Of a stretch of 64,000 nt of DNA, positions 17,814-27,369 are shown piece after piece. The position numbers were made by a program, and so were the translations under genes. Under the pieces are notes generated by a model. That model saw only the letters and a list, made by a program, of their open reading frames with translations, had not been told where the DNA came from and searched no databases. The stretch comes from SELP01 sp035969385 (GTDB taxonomy: Bacteria; Pseudomonadota; Alphaproteobacteria; Rhodobacterales; Rhodobacteraceae): positions 434,001 through 498,000 of the forward strand of contig NZ_JAYKKJ010000001.1 in the NCBI RefSeq assembly GCF_035969385.1, in the 5' to 3' direction. Positions within the stretch are counted from its first letter, which is position 1, and each line of letters starts with the position of its first letter.

Positions 17814-18896
17814 TCAGGACGGAATATCGCCTTCGATCCCTTCAACGTAGAAGCTCAGACCGGCAAGCGTGCCGTCATCCGCCACTTCGCCTTCGGCCAG
17901 CCATGGGCTGCCGTCCTGCTTGTTGATCGGGCCGGTGAACGGGTGATACTCGCCCGCCGCGATTGCGTCGCGCATCGCTTCGGCTTCGGCCTTGTATTCC
18001 TCCGGCACGGCCGAGGAGATTTCGCCGATGCCAACCATGCCCGCGCCGATGCCGTCCCAGGTGTTGACGCTGGTCCAGGTGCCATCCAGCACAGCCTGCG
18101 TGCGTTCGATGTAGTAGGGCGCCCAGTTGTCGATGATCGACGAGATGCGCGGCATCGGGCCAAACTCGGCCATGTCGGCGGCCTGACCGAAGGTGTAGAC
18201 GTTCCCGGCCTCTTTCGCGGCGGCATGCGGCGCGGTGGAGTCGGTGTGCTGCAGGATCACGTCGCAGCCCTGTTCGATCAGGACCTTGGCGGCGTCCGCT
18301 TCCTTGGCGGGGTTCAGCCATTCGAAGATCCAGACGATCTTGAATTCCACATCCGGGTTCACCTTGCGGGCGTGGATGAAGGCCGAGTTGATGCCGCGCA
18401 CGACTTCCGGGATCGGAACCGACCCGATGTAGCCCACCTTGTTCGACTTGGTCATGCGGCCGGCAAGGGTGCCCTGAATGGCGCGGCCTTCGTAGAAGCG
18501 GGCGGAATAGGCCGACACGTTTTCGGCGGTCTTGTAGCCGGTCGCGTGTTCAAACTTCACATCGGGGAAACGGGCGGCGACGTTGATCGTCGGGTCCATG
18601 TAGCCGAAGGAGGTCGTGAAGATCAGTTTGCAGCCCTGACGGACCATCTGGGTCATCACGCGTTCGGCGTCCGGGCCTTCCGGCACCGATTCCTGATAGA
18701 GCAATTCGACAGCGCCGCCGAAGTGTTCTTCCATTTCCTTGGCCGAATGGTGGTGGTGCTGGGTCCAGCCGCCATCGTTGATCGGGCCCACGTAGACAAA
18801 GCCGACCTTCAGCGGTTCCTGCGCGCGCAGCGGCGCACCCAGAACGGCGGCCATGGCGGCGGTGGTGCCAGTTGCAAGCAGTGTTCTTCTTTTCAC
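17814..18896 (-). CDS. BMP-family substrate-binding protein of a nucleoside/purine ABC transporter
   Basis: A 360-residue exported protein. It starts with a signal of Tat-like look (MKRRTLLATGTTAAMAA) cut near LRA-QE, then KVGFVYVGPINDGGWTQHH, the start of the BMP (PnrA-like) fold. These proteins bind nucleosides or purine bases and hand them to ABC importers. It is the last gene of the seven-gene operon, 85 bases after the permease. The xanthine dehydrogenase genes in the same operon support a purine ligand. Confidence 0.88.
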   Translation of the reverse strand: MKRRTLLATGTTAAMAAVLGAPLRAQEPLKVGFVYVGPINDGGWTQHHHHSAKEMEEHFGGAVELLYQESVPEGPDAERVMTQMVRQGCKLIFTTSFGYMDPTINVAARFPDVKFEHATGYKTAENVSAYSARFYEGRAIQGTLAGRMTKSNKVGYIGSVPIPEVVRGINSAFIHARKVNPDVEFKIVWIFEWLNPAKEADAAKVLIEQGCDVILQHTDSTAPHAAAKEAGNVYTFGQAADMAEFGPMPRISSIIDNWAPYYIERTQAVLDGTWTSVNTWDGIGAGMVGIGEISSAVPEEYKAEAEAMRDAIAAGEYHPFTGPINKQDGSPWLAEGEVADDGTLAGLSFYVEGIEGDIPS

Positions 18897-18981
18897 TTTT
18901 CAGTCTCCCAGTTGGTGGGGCGTTTCCCGCCCCGTCATTGTTGCCCCGTCCCGGCAGCCGGGCGCGGGGCGGGTCGATGCC

Positions 18982-19896
18982 TCAGCGAGAGGCGTGGAAT
19001 GTCTTGCCAAGCGATCCGGGCGCGCGGCCGGCGGACAGGATGACAAGCACAAGGATCGTCGCGATGTAAGGCGACATTGAGAGGTATTCGACGGGAATCG
19101 CAAGCCCTGCCGCCTGAAGGTTCAACTGAAGAACCGTGACACCGCCGAAAAGATAGGCACCCAGCAGCAGCCGGACCGGCTTCCAGCCCGCAAAGACAAC
19201 AATGGCCAGCGCGATCCAACCCGCACCGGCGGTCATCCCTTCGGTCCACTGCGGCACCCGGACAAGGCTGATATAGGCCCCGCCCAGCCCGGCGCAGGCC
19301 CCGCCGAACAGGATGGCAAGGATACGGATGCGGATCACGTGATAGCCCAGCGCATGGGCCGCTTCGTGGTTTTCCCCCACGGCCCGCAGGACCAGCCCGG
19401 CGCGGCTGTATTTCAGGAAGGCCCAGACCGCTGCGACAAGGATCAGCCCAACATAGACCATCGGGTCATGGTTGAAGACGATGGGCCCAAGCACGGGGAT
19501 ATCCGACAGGACCGGAATATCCAGCTTTGGAAAGGCGGGGGGGCGCGCCTCGGCATAGTTCTGGCCCAGAAGGGCGGACAGGCCCAGCCCGAACAGGGTA
19601 AGAGCAAGCCCGGTCGCCACCTGATTGGACAGGAAATACTGGGTCAGGATCGCGAAGAGGAACGACAGGGCCATTCCGCCCACCGCCGCGCCCGCGAAGC
19701 CGACCCACGGATTGCCGGTGTTATAGGCAAAGATCATGCCGCAGGCGGCCCCGGTGATCATCATCCCTTCGACCCCAAGGTTCAGCACCCCGGCCCGTTC
19801 GACGACAAGTTCCCCTATCGCGGCCAGCATGATCGGCGTTGCCGCCACCATGAGCGATGCCAGAAGGAGGATCGGATTGATTGCTGAAAGATCCAT
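18982..19896 (-). CDS. ABC transporter permease (purine/nucleoside type)
   Basis: A 304-residue inner-membrane permease of the BPD_transp_2 family with about eight to nine helices. ELVVERAGVLNLGVEGMM (near 28-46) is the conserved N-terminal signature of nucleoside permeases of the NupQ/YufQ kind. It overlaps the partner permease gene by one base, so the two should be made together and form the heterodimeric channel. Confidence 0.9.
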   Translation of the reverse strand: MDLSAINPILLLASLMVAATPIMLAAIGELVVERAGVLNLGVEGMMITGAACGMIFAYNTGNPWVGFAGAAVGGMALSFLFAILTQYFLSNQVATGLALTLFGLGLSALLGQNYAEARPPAFPKLDIPVLSDIPVLGPIVFNHDPMVYVGLILVAAVWAFLKYSRAGLVLRAVGENHEAAHALGYHVIRIRILAILFGGACAGLGGAYISLVRVPQWTEGMTAGAGWIALAIVVFAGWKPVRLLLGAYLFGGVTVLQLNLQAAGLAIPVEYLSMSPYIATILVLVILSAGRAPGSLGKTFHASR

Positions 19897-20981
19897 TACG
19901 CGGCCTCCTTCGCGGTCAGACGAATGCGGTAGTTGGTCATAAGGTCAACGGCCAGAAGGAAGAACAGAAGCATCCCCTGGAACAGCTGCACCGCCGACCG
20001 GGGCAAGCCGAGCGTAAGCTGCGCGGTTTCCCCGCCGATATAGGTCAGCGCCATCAACGCCCCCGCCAGCAGGATTCCAACCGGGTGCAACCGGCCAAGG
20101 AAGGCAACGATGATCGCGGTGAACCCGTAGCCCACGTTGAAGCTCGACAGGATCTGACCCGAAGGGCCGGCCACCTCGAACATGCCGGCGGCCCCGGCGA
20201 GCGCGCCCGAGATCCCCATGCAGACCAGAACCAGCCGGTTTGCATTGACCCCGGAAAAGGCCGCCGCACGGGGGCTTTGCCCGGCCAGCCGGACGTTGAA
20301 CCCGAAGATATGCCGCGACAGGGCGATGTAGGACACGACCACCGCGAAGAGCGCCGCGATGACACCCCAGTGCAGCCCGGTCCCCGCGATCAGGTCGCCG
20401 TTATAGGCCGATGCATATTGTTGCAGGTTGCGGCTGCCCGGGAACCCGTGGCCTTCGGGGTTGCGCAACAGCCCCAACGACATGGAGTCGAGCATGAAAT
20501 CCGCGACATAGACAAGCATGAGCGAGACGAGGATTTCATTGGTCTTGAACTTGACCTTCAAAAGCCCCGGGATCATCGCCCAAAGCATACCGCCGACCAT
20601 GCCCGCGATGATCATCAGCGGGAAGATCAGCCAGCGGGCCTCCATCGGGTAGAAGGCAAGGCCAACACCGGCGCCGAAAATCGCGCCCATGATGTATTGC
20701 CCTTCGGCCCCGATATTCCAGATACCAGCCCGGAACCCAAAGGACAGGCCCAATGCAATCAGGATCAGCGGACCTGCCTTCTTGACCAGTTCGGGCCGGT
20801 CGAAGGCCGCGAATTCGCCGAACAGCGGATCCCAGAAAATCGTGCGGATCGATTCAAGCGGCGGCTTGCCCAGCATGGCAAAAACCGCGCCGCCGACGAT
20901 CATGGTGACCACCACCGCCACAAGGGGCGCAAGGTAGGTCCATGCCTGCGACGGCTGCGGGCGTTTCTCAAGCGTCAACAT
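19896..20981 (-). CDS. ABC transporter permease (purine/nucleoside type)
   Basis: A 361-residue inner-membrane permease, the longer of the pair (NupP/YufP-like). It has an extra N-terminal helix and the GLSFGFRAGIWNIGAEGQ motif near 98-115. It overlaps the ATPase gene upstream by 14 bases and the second permease downstream by one base. Confidence 0.9.
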   Translation of the reverse strand: MLTLEKRPQPSQAWTYLAPLVAVVVTMIVGGAVFAMLGKPPLESIRTIFWDPLFGEFAAFDRPELVKKAGPLILIALGLSFGFRAGIWNIGAEGQYIMGAIFGAGVGLAFYPMEARWLIFPLMIIAGMVGGMLWAMIPGLLKVKFKTNEILVSLMLVYVADFMLDSMSLGLLRNPEGHGFPGSRNLQQYASAYNGDLIAGTGLHWGVIAALFAVVVSYIALSRHIFGFNVRLAGQSPRAAAFSGVNANRLVLVCMGISGALAGAAGMFEVAGPSGQILSSFNVGYGFTAIIVAFLGRLHPVGILLAGALMALTYIGGETAQLTLGLPRSAVQLFQGMLLFFLLAVDLMTNYRIRLTAKEAA

Positions 20982-22497
20982 GGGCCACCTCCATATCGTG
21001 TGCGCCGCCCAGCATCAGGCCGATCTCGTTGATCGTCAGCCCCTTGGCCGGGCGCGGGGCCGACAGGCGGCCTTCGTTCAGGGCCGCAAAGCGGTCCGAG
21101 ATTTCCATAAGCTCGTCCAGATCCTGGCTGATCACGATCACCGCCGCGCCTTCGGCGGCCTCGTCAAGGATCGCCTGCCGGATCGAGGCGGCCGCGGCCG
21201 CGTCCACGCCCCAAGTGGGCTGATTGATGATCAGAACCTCGGGGCGCTGCATGATTTCTCGCCCAATGACGAATTTCTGCAGGTTGCCGCCCGACAAGGC
21301 GCGGGCGGCAACATGGCTGCCCGGGGTTCGCACATCGAAGGTTGCAATCACCTCTTCAGCGAAGTCCTTGGCCTTGGACCAGCGGACAAAGCCCCGATCG
21401 TCGGTCAGTTCCATCCGGACCGCGCCTGTCAGAACCGCGTTTTCGATGAGGCTCATATCTGGGGCGGCGGCATGGCCGTTGCGTTCTTCCGGCGCGGCCG
21501 AGATACCAGCCTTGCGGCGGGCATTGGGGGACAGGTGCCCCACCGAATTGCCCTTGAAGCTGATCATGCCGGGCTTGGTCCTCATCTCGCCCGACAGGGC
21601 GGCGACCAACTCGTCCTGACCGTTGCCGGCGACACCGCCGATGCCCAGAACCTCGCCCGCGCGGACCTCAACGCTGATGTCCTTCAGCGCGGTGCCGAAT
21701 TGGTGAGGGGCCGGGGCCGACAGGCCGCTGATCGCCAGAACCACATCGCCTTCCTGCGCCTTGTCGGCCTTTTCGGGGACATGCAGCGTGGCGCCGACCA
21801 TCATTTCGGCCATGTCGCGGGCCGATGTTTCGCGTGGGTCGCATGTGCCCACGACCTTGCCCAGACGCAGGATCGTCGCGTGTTCACAAAGCGCCCGAAT
21901 CTCTTCCAGCTTGTGCGAGATATAGAGGATCGAGGTGCCTTCCGACCGCAGCTTGCGCAGGGTTTCGAACAGGATTTCAACCTCTTGCGGGGTCAGAACG
22001 CTGGTCGGTTCGTCCATGATCAAAAGTTTCGGATCTTGCAGCAGGCAGCGGATGATCTCGACCCGCTGGCGTTCCCCGGCCGACAGGTCGCCGACGACCC
22101 GGTCGGGGTCCAGCGGCAGGCCATAGGTTTCCGACACCTCGCGGATGCGGCGGGCCAGATCGCCCATCTTCGGCGGATTTTCCATCCCAAGGGCGATGTT
22201 TTCGGCCACGTTCAGCGCGTCGAACAGCGAAAAATGCTGGAACACCATGGCAATACCGGATGCCCGCGCGGCGCGTGGTTCGCTGGGTTGGAACGAATCC
22301 CCTTCCAGCGTCATGGTCCCCGTGTCCGGTTTGACCAACCCGTAGATGGTTTTCACCAGTGTTGATTTCCCGGCCCCGTTTTCCCCCAGAAGGGCGTGCA
22401 CTTCGCCCTTCTTGATCGAAAAACTGACATCGCTGTTGGCGACGACGCCGGGGTAGGCCTTGGTCAGGCCGGATAGTTCAAGCAGTGTGTCTGTCAC
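20968..22497 (-). CDS. ABC transporter ATP-binding protein with two ATPase domains (purine/nucleoside type)
   Basis: A 509-residue protein with two fused ABC domains, as in NupO/YufO and sugar importers. The first half has GENGAGKST (38-46), the LSAGERQRVEI signature and a LLIMDEPTSVL Walker B. The second half is degenerate at Walker A (GGVAGNGQDEL), keeps LSGGNLQKF and has INQPTWGVD in place of the usual DEPT.GVD, so one site is likely weak. It overlaps xdhC by 20 bases. Confidence 0.9.
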   Translation of the reverse strand: MTDTLLELSGLTKAYPGVVANSDVSFSIKKGEVHALLGENGAGKSTLVKTIYGLVKPDTGTMTLEGDSFQPSEPRAARASGIAMVFQHFSLFDALNVAENIALGMENPPKMGDLARRIREVSETYGLPLDPDRVVGDLSAGERQRVEIIRCLLQDPKLLIMDEPTSVLTPQEVEILFETLRKLRSEGTSILYISHKLEEIRALCEHATILRLGKVVGTCDPRETSARDMAEMMVGATLHVPEKADKAQEGDVVLAISGLSAPAPHQFGTALKDISVEVRAGEVLGIGGVAGNGQDELVAALSGEMRTKPGMISFKGNSVGHLSPNARRKAGISAAPEERNGHAAAPDMSLIENAVLTGAVRMELTDDRGFVRWSKAKDFAEEVIATFDVRTPGSHVAARALSGGNLQKFVIGREIMQRPEVLIINQPTWGVDAAAAASIRQAILDEAAEGAAVIVISQDLDELMEISDRFAALNEGRLSAPRPAKGLTINEIGLMLGGAHDMEVAHVDA

Positions 22498-23428
22498 AGC
22501 CTGCGGTCCCCCTGTTGTTATGGGTTTCGGCCTGTTTCATCAGGCTCGTTGCGACCCCCAGCGCGATGGCGCGGGGGTGCTTTCCTAGTGCCGGGTCGCC
22601 GATTGGGCAAGCGATCCGGGAAATCTGTGCAGCGGCATGGCCCAAGGCCCCAAGGCGGCTGCGAAACCGCGCCCATTTGGTGGCAGAGCCGATGACCCCG
22701 CAACTGCCGAACCCGCGCCGCAGCAGGGCGTCGCAGAGTTTCAGGTCAAGGTCGTGGCTGTAGGTCAGGATGATGTGCTGTGCGTCCTGCGGCGCATGGG
22801 CGGCCAGCAGGACAGGATCGGCGGCGGGCAGGGCGGTGACGCACTCTGCGACATTGGCTGGGAACCGGTCTTGCCCGGTGTCGACCCAAGTGATCGCATA
22901 ACCCGGCATCGGGGCCAGAATATCGACGATCTCGCGCCCGACATGACCCGCCCCCCAGATCCAGAGCTTTTCCGGCTGAGCCTCGGCCACCTCGATCAGC
23001 CAACCGTCCTGAGCGACGGGCGGGGAGCCGGGGCGCAGATTGGTCAGTTTTCGCGCGACCGATGCAGGGACTGGACCGGACGTGCCGGGCAACGGCCGCG
23101 CGAAAGGCAGGGAGGACGGTAGGTAGGTCTGGTCAAACCGTTCCCAGACCAGCGTGACGGAGCCGCCGCAGCATTGGCCCAGCGATGGGCCAAGCGGCAG
23201 GGTCCGGTGCCGGATTGGGTCTTTGGCGGAAAGCATGGCAAGGGCGTCTTGGGTCGCCCGGTATTCCAACTCTCCGCCGCCGATGGTGCCGTCTTGGCCG
23301 TGTGCCCAGACCAGCATGGAGGTGCCCGCGCCACGCGGGGCGGACCCTGCATCGGCGGTGACCAATACCCGGACGACGCTGCCGTGTTCGGCAACCGCCT
23401 CCCGCAGTATGGCCAGGTTCAGGCTCAT
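22478..23428 (-). CDS. xdhC: xanthine dehydrogenase accessory protein
   Basis: A 316-residue chaperone that binds the molybdenum cofactor, adds its sulfur ligand and inserts it in XdhB. The N-terminal XdhC part has SAPRGAGTSMLV and GQCCGGSVTLVWE; the C-terminal half is a Rossmann-type domain with IWGAGHVGREIV and GVIGSATKW. The start at 23428 overlaps the xdhB stop (ATGA). The frame stays open upstream, but this runs antiphase through xdhB and is not coding. Confidence 0.92.
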   Translation of the reverse strand: MSLNLAILREAVAEHGSVVRVLVTADAGSAPRGAGTSMLVWAHGQDGTIGGGELEYRATQDALAMLSAKDPIRHRTLPLGPSLGQCCGGSVTLVWERFDQTYLPSSLPFARPLPGTSGPVPASVARKLTNLRPGSPPVAQDGWLIEVAEAQPEKLWIWGAGHVGREIVDILAPMPGYAITWVDTGQDRFPANVAECVTALPAADPVLLAAHAPQDAQHIILTYSHDLDLKLCDALLRRGFGSCGVIGSATKWARFRSRLGALGHAAAQISRIACPIGDPALGKHPRAIALGVATSLMKQAETHNNRGTAGCDRHTA

Positions 23429-25725
23429 CCCCGTGCCCTCTTGACCGCTTGCAGGACACGTTCGGCGGTCGCCGGGGCATCCAGCATCGGATAGTTCGGG
23501 CCACAGGCCGCCGCCGCATTCGACAGCGCAAAGAAGGCCGACATGCCAAGGTTGAACGGCGGTTCGCCCACGGCCTTGGATCGGTAGATCGTCGCCTCGG
23601 GGTTTTCGCCGTCCCATAGTTCGACGTTGAAAACTTCGGGCCGGTCCGAACAGGCCGGGATCTTGTAGGTCGACGGCGCGTGGGTGCGCAGCCGCCCCTT
23701 GTCGTCCCAGACCAGTTCCTCGGTCGTGAGCCAGCCCGCGCCCTGCACGAAAGCCCCTTCGACCTGCCCCTTGTCCAGCGCCGGGTTCAGGGACCGGCCG
23801 ACATCGTGAATGATATCCGTCCGCAGGATGCGGTTTTCCCCGGTCAGCGTGTCGATCACCACTTCGGTCAAAGCCGCGCCATGCGAGAAGTAGAAGAACG
23901 GGCGGCCCTGTCCCTTGGCCCTGTCCCAGGACAGGTCGGGCGTCTTGTAGAAGCCCGTGGCCGACAGGCTGACCCGGTTCTGGTAGCAGGTGGCAGCGGC
24001 CTGTTCGAAGGTCATTTCGTTGTCGCCGACCCGCACCTTGCCGTCTTCGAAACGGACCCGCTCGACTGGGCATTGATGCAATTCAGCAAGGCAGTCGGCC
24101 ATCCGGTCGCGGATCGTGTCGCAGGCAGCCTTGGCGGCCATCCCGTTCAGGTCCGACCCGCTGGAGGCCGCCGTGGCCGAGGTGTTGGGCACCTTGCCGG
24201 TGTCAGTCGCGGTGATCTTGACCAGCGACACGTCGACGCCAAACCGGCTGGCCGCGACCTGGGCGACCTTCTGGAACAGCCCCTGTCCCATTTCGGTGCC
24301 GCCATGGTTCAGGTGGATCGACCCGTCCTGATAGACATGCACCAGCGCCCCGGCCTGATTGAGGTGGGTGAGGGTAAAGCTGATCCCGAATTTCACCGGG
24401 CTAAAGCCGATCCCGCGTTTCAGGATCGGGTTCCTGGCGTTCCAATCGGCAATCGCAGCCTTGCGGTCGGCATAGTCTGCGTCCGCCAGCAGTTTCTCGG
24501 TCATTTCATCAAGGATGAAATCCCGCACCTCCATCCCATAGGGGGTGGTGTTGCCGCTGACCTTGCCCGCGCGAACCGGCCCCATGTTGTGGTAGTAGTT
24601 GGTTTGCCGGACCGCGATGGGATCAAGGCCAAGGGTATGGGCGATGTGGTCCATCACCCGTTCGATCCCGAATATCCCCTGCGGTCCGCCGAACCCGCGA
24701 TAGGCCGTGGCCGATTGGGTATTGGTCCGCAACCGGTGGGATGTGATCCGCGCGTGGTCCAGAAGATAGGCGTTGTCGGCATGCAGCATCGCCCGGTCTG
24801 CGACTGGGATGGTCAGGTCCAGCGCCCAGCCGCCGCGGGTGTATTGCTGAAAATCAATCCCCTTGATTCGGCCCGTGTCGTCAAAGCCCACGTCATAGTC
24901 GATCCGGAAATCATGCCGCTTGCCAGTGATGGTCATGTCGTCGTCGCGGTCATAGCGCATCTTGACCGGGCGGCCGGTTTTCACCGCAACCACGGCGCAG
25001 GCACAGGCCAGCGCATTGCCCTGGCTTTCCTTACCACCAAAGCCGCCGCCCATCCGTCGGGCCTCGACCCGGACGGCGTTCATCGGCACGCCCAGTGCCT
25101 CGGCCACCTTGTGCTGAATCTCGGTCGGGTGCTGGGTCGAGGAATAGACGACCACATCGCCGCCTTCTTGCGGCGCGACCATGGCGGCGTGGCTTTCCAG
25201 ATAGAAATGTTCCTGCCCGCCCATTTCCAGCCGTCCTTGCAGACGGTGTGGGGCCGTGGCCAATGCGGTGTCGGTATCGCCTTTTTGCCAAACGCGCGGG
25301 CCGTCGTCGAAATACTGGCCTGCCGCGACCGCCTGATCCACGGTCAGGATCGGCGCCTCTTCGGCATAGGTGATCCGCGCCTTTGCTGCCGCGCGGCGGG
25401 CCGCATGGTGGCTGGTCGCCGCGACCACAAAAATCGGCTGGCCGACATAGTGTACCGTGCCATCCGACAACAGCGGTTCGTCATGGATCGACGGGCTGAC
25501 GTCATTGGCAAAGGGCAGGTCATCGGCGGTCAGAACCGCGACGACACCGGGGGCCGTCCGAACCGGGTCAAAGTCCATCGCGGTGATGGTGCCGCGCGCA
25601 ATGGACGAGGTGCCGAACGCCAGATGCAGGCAGTTCGCAGGGGTCGGGATGTCATCCACATAGCGGGCCTGACCGGTGACGTGCAGCGGGCTGCTGTCGT
25701 GGGGAAGGGGTTTCGTCACGCTCAT
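23425..25725 (-). CDS. xdhB: xanthine dehydrogenase molybdopterin-binding subunit
   Basis: A 766-residue catalytic subunit that oxidises hypoxanthine to xanthine and uric acid at a molybdenum centre. GQEHFYLES, the RMGGGFGGKES loop (near 228-238) that contacts the cofactor, and a C-terminal VGEPPFNLGMS segment with the glutamate expected to act as base are all present. It overlaps xdhA by four bases. Confidence 0.94.
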   Translation of the reverse strand: MSVTKPLPHDSSPLHVTGQARYVDDIPTPANCLHLAFGTSSIARGTITAMDFDPVRTAPGVVAVLTADDLPFANDVSPSIHDEPLLSDGTVHYVGQPIFVVAATSHHAARRAAAKARITYAEEAPILTVDQAVAAGQYFDDGPRVWQKGDTDTALATAPHRLQGRLEMGGQEHFYLESHAAMVAPQEGGDVVVYSSTQHPTEIQHKVAEALGVPMNAVRVEARRMGGGFGGKESQGNALACACAVVAVKTGRPVKMRYDRDDDMTITGKRHDFRIDYDVGFDDTGRIKGIDFQQYTRGGWALDLTIPVADRAMLHADNAYLLDHARITSHRLRTNTQSATAYRGFGGPQGIFGIERVMDHIAHTLGLDPIAVRQTNYYHNMGPVRAGKVSGNTTPYGMEVRDFILDEMTEKLLADADYADRKAAIADWNARNPILKRGIGFSPVKFGISFTLTHLNQAGALVHVYQDGSIHLNHGGTEMGQGLFQKVAQVAASRFGVDVSLVKITATDTGKVPNTSATAASSGSDLNGMAAKAACDTIRDRMADCLAELHQCPVERVRFEDGKVRVGDNEMTFEQAAATCYQNRVSLSATGFYKTPDLSWDRAKGQGRPFFYFSHGAALTEVVIDTLTGENRILRTDIIHDVGRSLNPALDKGQVEGAFVQGAGWLTTEELVWDDKGRLRTHAPSTYKIPACSDRPEVFNVELWDGENPEATIYRSKAVGEPPFNLGMSAFFALSNAAAACGPNYPMLDAPATAERVLQAVKRARG

Positions 25726-27086
25726 GCCCGCACCTCCAGCACATTGGTCGCTTGCCCTGACAGTTCCGCGAAATAGCGGCGCAGCAGGTTCCGCGCGGCC
25801 TCAAGCCGGTAATCGGCCGAGGCGCGCATGTCCGTGAGCGGTGTGAAATCTGCTGCGAAGGCGGGTAGGGCGGCGTCGATCGTCGCCTCGGTCCAATCTT
25901 GGCCGATCAGCGCGTCTTCGACCGCCTTGGCCCGCTTGGGAATGCCCGCCATCCCGCCAAAGGCGATCCGGGCATCTGTCACTTTTCCATCCGCGACGGT
26001 CACGTTGAAGGCGCCAAGGGCCGCGGAAATGTCCTGATCGAACCTTTTGGAAATCTTGTAAACCCGCAAGGCAGGCGCGGATTTCGGGAAGCTGACCGCC
26101 TCGACGAATTCGCCGGGCGCGCGGTCCTGCTTGCCATAGTCGATAAAGAAATCTTCCAGCAGGATATCACGGCGGGTGCTGCCCTTGCGCAGGTGCAGGG
26201 TGGCGCCAAGGGCGATCAGTACCGGCGGGTTGTCCCCAATCGGCGACCCGTTGGCGATGTTGCCGCCAAGCGTGGCCGCGTTGCGCACCTGTTCCGAGGC
26301 ATAGCGGCGGATCATGTCGGCATAGGACGGGTGATAGACCTGCATGGTTTCATACATGTCGGTCATGGTCACACCCGCGCCGGCGCGGATCACGTCACCC
26401 GACAGATCAAACCCTTTCAGGTCCGCACAGCGGTTCAGAAACGCCACCTTGGGCAGGTCGCGCATCTGTTTCGTGACCCAAAGGCCAACATCCGTGGCAC
26501 CACCGATCAGGGTCGCGTCCGGGTTATCGGCATACCAGGCAGCCAGTTCATCGACCGTTTCCGGGGCGATGGACAGGGGCGATACCTCCAATTCTGCCGC
26601 GTCATCGTTCAACCAGTCCGGGGCATCCTCCGCCTCGGCCGCTTCGGCCGCGCGGATGATCGGGGCATAGCCGGTGCAGCGGCACAGGTTGCCGGCCAAA
26701 ACCACGTCGTGATCTGTCCGGCCCTGCATGTGACCCGCCACCATCGAGGAAATGAACCCCGGCGTGCAGAAGCCGCATTGCGACCCGTGCAGGTCCACCA
26801 TCGCCTGTTGAACCGGGTGGAGGGTGCCATCAGGCCCCGCCATGCCTTCGACGGTGCGAACTGCCTTGCCGTGCAACTGGGGCAGGAACAGGATGCAGGC
26901 GTTCCGGGCGCGCACGCCCTTTTCGTCAGTGACGACAACGCTGCACGCGCCGCAATCGCCTTCGTTGCACCCTTCCTTGGTTCCTGTGAGTCCCTGATCC
27001 TCCCGCAACCAGTCAAGCAAGGTTCGGGTCGGATCGGCTGCAACCCGCACGGTCTCTCCGTTCAGAAGAAACGTGATCTCGGTCAT
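25722..27086 (-). CDS. xdhA: xanthine dehydrogenase iron-sulfur/FAD subunit
   Basis: A 454-residue electron-transfer subunit. The plant-type 2Fe-2S cluster site CNEGDCGACS is near 39-48, the second cluster uses CGFCTPGF and CRCTGYAPI, and the FAD domain (about 180-454) contains LIGGATDVGLWV and NAATLGGNIANGSPIGD. The start at 27086 is chosen because it gives the usual N-terminal FLLNG strand; the open frame before it is not family sequence. First gene of the seven-gene operon that continues to the BMP protein: purines are imported and then oxidised. No regulator gene is adjacent. Confidence 0.93.
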   Translation of the reverse strand: MTEITFLLNGETVRVAADPTRTLLDWLREDQGLTGTKEGCNEGDCGACSVVVTDEKGVRARNACILFLPQLHGKAVRTVEGMAGPDGTLHPVQQAMVDLHGSQCGFCTPGFISSMVAGHMQGRTDHDVVLAGNLCRCTGYAPIIRAAEAAEAEDAPDWLNDDAAELEVSPLSIAPETVDELAAWYADNPDATLIGGATDVGLWVTKQMRDLPKVAFLNRCADLKGFDLSGDVIRAGAGVTMTDMYETMQVYHPSYADMIRRYASEQVRNAATLGGNIANGSPIGDNPPVLIALGATLHLRKGSTRRDILLEDFFIDYGKQDRAPGEFVEAVSFPKSAPALRVYKISKRFDQDISAALGAFNVTVADGKVTDARIAFGGMAGIPKRAKAVEDALIGQDWTEATIDAALPAFAADFTPLTDMRASADYRLEAARNLLRRYFAELSGQATNVLEVRA

Positions 27087-27369
27087 GCCATTTTCTCGGC
27101 CGCCTTCTGTTTTGCGTAGGCCTTTTCGGCCATTTTTCGCTCGGCGCTGATCCGATGCGGCGTAAAACCAGCGCTCCCTGTTGGTAACTTCAACAAAACC
27201 TTGATTGCGGATTCGGGCAAGGGGTGCGGGGCCAATCGCCGCAGAAAGACCTTTTGGGAATTCTTGAAAATCGCTCTGATTGTCAAAAATCACTTGAGTT
27301 TTGCCGCATGATCCGCGGCAAGGCAACTGCGCTCTTTCACCGGCCACGGCACTGGGCTAGCTTGCGGCC

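Noticed and set aside
27083..27286. small minus-strand frame that overlaps the xdhA start (ATGA)
   Set aside because: A leader peptide is possible, but its sequence is Lys/Ala-rich without recognisable relatives and the ribosome site is poor.
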